Below the pieces are notes generated by a model. The model worked only from the letters and a program-made list of their open reading frames with translations. It did not search any database and was not told the DNA's origin. From positions 32,953-78,711 of the forward strand of contig NVWF01000004.1 of the NCBI GenBank assembly GCA_002746155.1: a stretch of DNA of 45,759 nucleotides, in the 5' to 3' direction. The position numbers and the translations under genes were made by a program. Every line of letters starts with the position of its first letter. Within the stretch, counting starts at the first letter, position 1. Positions 44,740-45,759 of the stretch are shown one piece after another. The DNA is from Gammaproteobacteria bacterium. Its GTDB lineage: Bacteria; Pseudomonadota; Gammaproteobacteria; Enterobacterales; GCA-2746155.

Positions 44740-45048
44740 ATGAGTTTGGATGATCAAGACTATGCTGAAAAGCGCGATTTTATCAGAATGTTCATTAATG
44801 CTCCCGTAGACTATGCTATAGCTGATACTGGTGACTGGCAGTCAGGCATTGGTAAGGATTTAAGCGGTGGTGGTCTCTCATTTTCTACAGAAGGTACTTT
44901 ATCAGAGGGTGACAAGGTTGATGTTAAATTACAACCCATAACACCTGTTACTCCTCCTCTAGAAGCTAAAGTTACGGTCATTAGAATTGATCAAAATGAA
45001 GATGGTAAAAGTATAATTTCCACTAAAATTGATCGAATAACCAGTTAA
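44740..45048 (+). CDS. PilZ-domain c-di-GMP-binding protein
   Basis: 102 residues, a lone PilZ domain. Both ligand motifs are present: RxxxR as Arg12-Asp-Phe-Ile-Arg16, and DxSxxG as Asp40-Leu-Ser42-Gly-Gly-Gly45. Thus it should bind c-di-GMP and act as an effector on a partner not shown here. AAGGAA precedes ATG. It faces away from the RssB-like gene and converges on mlaA. Confidence 0.92.
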   Translation: MSLDDQDYAEKRDFIRMFINAPVDYAIADTGDWQSGIGKDLSGGGLSFSTEGTLSEGDKVDVKLQPITPVTPPLEAKVTVIRIDQNEDGKSIISTKIDRITS

Positions 45049-45120
45049 GCTTTACTCAACCCTAGGTAAAAATAACGTCTAAAGCCCATTTCCAACTTAA
45101 GGTGCTATGGGTATATTGGG

Positions 45121-45759
45121 TTAGTCAATAACCTCATCATCGCATTCATCTTCATCGTCACAGTATTCATCATAAAAGTCTTCATCTTCCGGAGGATCTC
45201 CATCATAGACTTGATATTCTCTATGCATAAGAAAAGCATCTTTAACGAAAGTATATTCATCTAAGGCATCTTCTAGTTGGCCATCGATTGGTAATAAGCG
45301 GTAACGAAGATCAACTATCCGAGCCAAATAAAGAGTGTTTCGGGTTGGAACATGATCCACATACCTAGAAAATGATAGGTAGCCATCTAATGGAATCCCT
45401 AAGCTATCTCGGATTGTGGTTGGTCCTAAAAGTGGTAGCATAATGTAGGCACCGCTATCGAAGCCCCAAGCACCAAGCGTTTGGCCGAAATCCTCATCAT
45501 TTTCTTCAATACCAAGATCAGTTGCTACATCCATAATTCCCGCAAGACCAAGAGTGCTATTAATTAAAAACCTACCTGTATCACTAAAGGCATCAGCAAT
45601 TTTGCCTTGTAAAAGACCGTTAAATATTGTCGGTATCTCACCTAGATTGGAGAAGAAATTACTGACTCCTACCTTAACCGGCATAGGGGCAATAGCGTCG
45701 TAACCCTTTGTAACAGGCTTAAGAATAACTTTATCCACTGCCTTATTGAAACGGTAAGA
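45121..45759 (-). CDS. mlaA: MlaA/VacJ lipid-asymmetry lipoprotein (5' end outside window)
   Basis: Partial gene: the frame stays open to the window edge (YRFNKAVDKVILKPV), so signal peptide and lipobox are beyond it. Visible family features: FNKAVD, PVKVGVSNFFSNLGEIPTIFNGLLQG, DTGRFLINSTLGLAGIMDVATDLGI, EDFGQTLGAWGFDSGAYIMLPLLGPTTIRDS. MlaA removes misplaced phospholipids from the outer leaflet of the outer membrane and passes them to MlaC. The C-terminus ends in an unusual very acidic tail with many Asp and Glu and two Cys (about the last 30 residues). Confidence 0.94.
   Translation of the reverse strand, partial: SYRFNKAVDKVILKPVTKGYDAIAPMPVKVGVSNFFSNLGEIPTIFNGLLQGKIADAFSDTGRFLINSTLGLAGIMDVATDLGIEENDEDFGQTLGAWGFDSGAYIMLPLLGPTTIRDSLGIPLDGYLSFSRYVDHVPTRNTLYLARIVDLRYRLLPIDGQLEDALDEYTFVKDAFLMHREYQVYDGDPPEDEDFYDEYCDDEDECDDEVID

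Overview
This window looks like chromosome from an AT-rich gammaproteobacterium. The evidence is the conserved set fdxA-mutS-pncC-recA-recX-alaS-csrA-tRNA-Ser(GCU)-tRNA-Arg(ACG), a PhoP/PhoQ-type two-component system, an RssB/PilZ/MlaA neighbourhood of the kind I recall from Pseudomonas, and several FNR-type boxes. Genus cannot be read from the sequence.

Layout. (1) 1-1722: the 3' part of a sigma-54 enhancer-binding activator, an inverted repeat, a well-formed -24/-12 promoter and one secreted protein of unknown function; together these read as a self-contained activator/target module. (2) 1724-6534, minus strand: a four-gene operon (glycine-zipper envelope protein, PepSY protein, PhoP-like regulator, PhoQ-like kinase) with a PhoP-box-like repeat upstream, then a YbaK-HDOD fusion and a small unknown protein. 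(3) 6701-19941: tRNA-Arg and tRNA-Ser, normally close neighbours, are about 13 kb apart. Between them are a CtlX-like hydrolase, a DUF1304 protein, a decayed APC permease, a duplicated c-type cytochrome (one dead copy, one intact), a beta-CASP metallo-beta-lactamase RNase-like protein, a cation-exchanger-like protein coupled to cbpM and cbpA, an ACR3 relic, a host-attachment-family protein, a cardiolipin synthase, a serine recombinase relic and a 1.3 kb ISL3 element. Three FNR-like boxes lie at class II spacing from plausible -10 boxes, suggesting a low-oxygen stress island. (4) 20074-23127: csrA and alaS. (5) 23254-30113: an Lrp-family regulator diverging from the branched-chain keto acid dehydrogenase operon (E1alpha, E1beta, E2, E3), with a convergent ilvE; this is a complete leucine/isoleucine/valine catabolic entry. 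(6) 30221-32516: recX, recA, pncC. (7) 32511-40240: a second scar-filled accessory block with a duplicated MBL gene (one dead copy), long direct repeats flanking an FkbM methyltransferase, relics of a DegT/PseC-type aminotransferase and an IS91-type transposase, a DapA that resembles the plant enzyme, a fossil piece of mutS, and a histidine-rich TonB receptor with a small upstream partner. (8) 40343-45759: mutS, fdxA, an RssB-like regulator with a degenerate phosphatase domain, a PilZ protein, and mlaA cut by the window end.

The most striking global pattern is that one conserved housekeeping block keeps its order but is opened at three joints (mutS|pncC, recX|alaS, tRNA-Ser|tRNA-Arg) by cargo. 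Two of the three cargos are full of gene relics. The best local regulatory finds are the sigma-54 module at 767-963, the FNR promoter set at 11732-15689 and the PhoP-like box at 4702-4718. I did not find a convincing wholly new defence, CRISPR or retron system.
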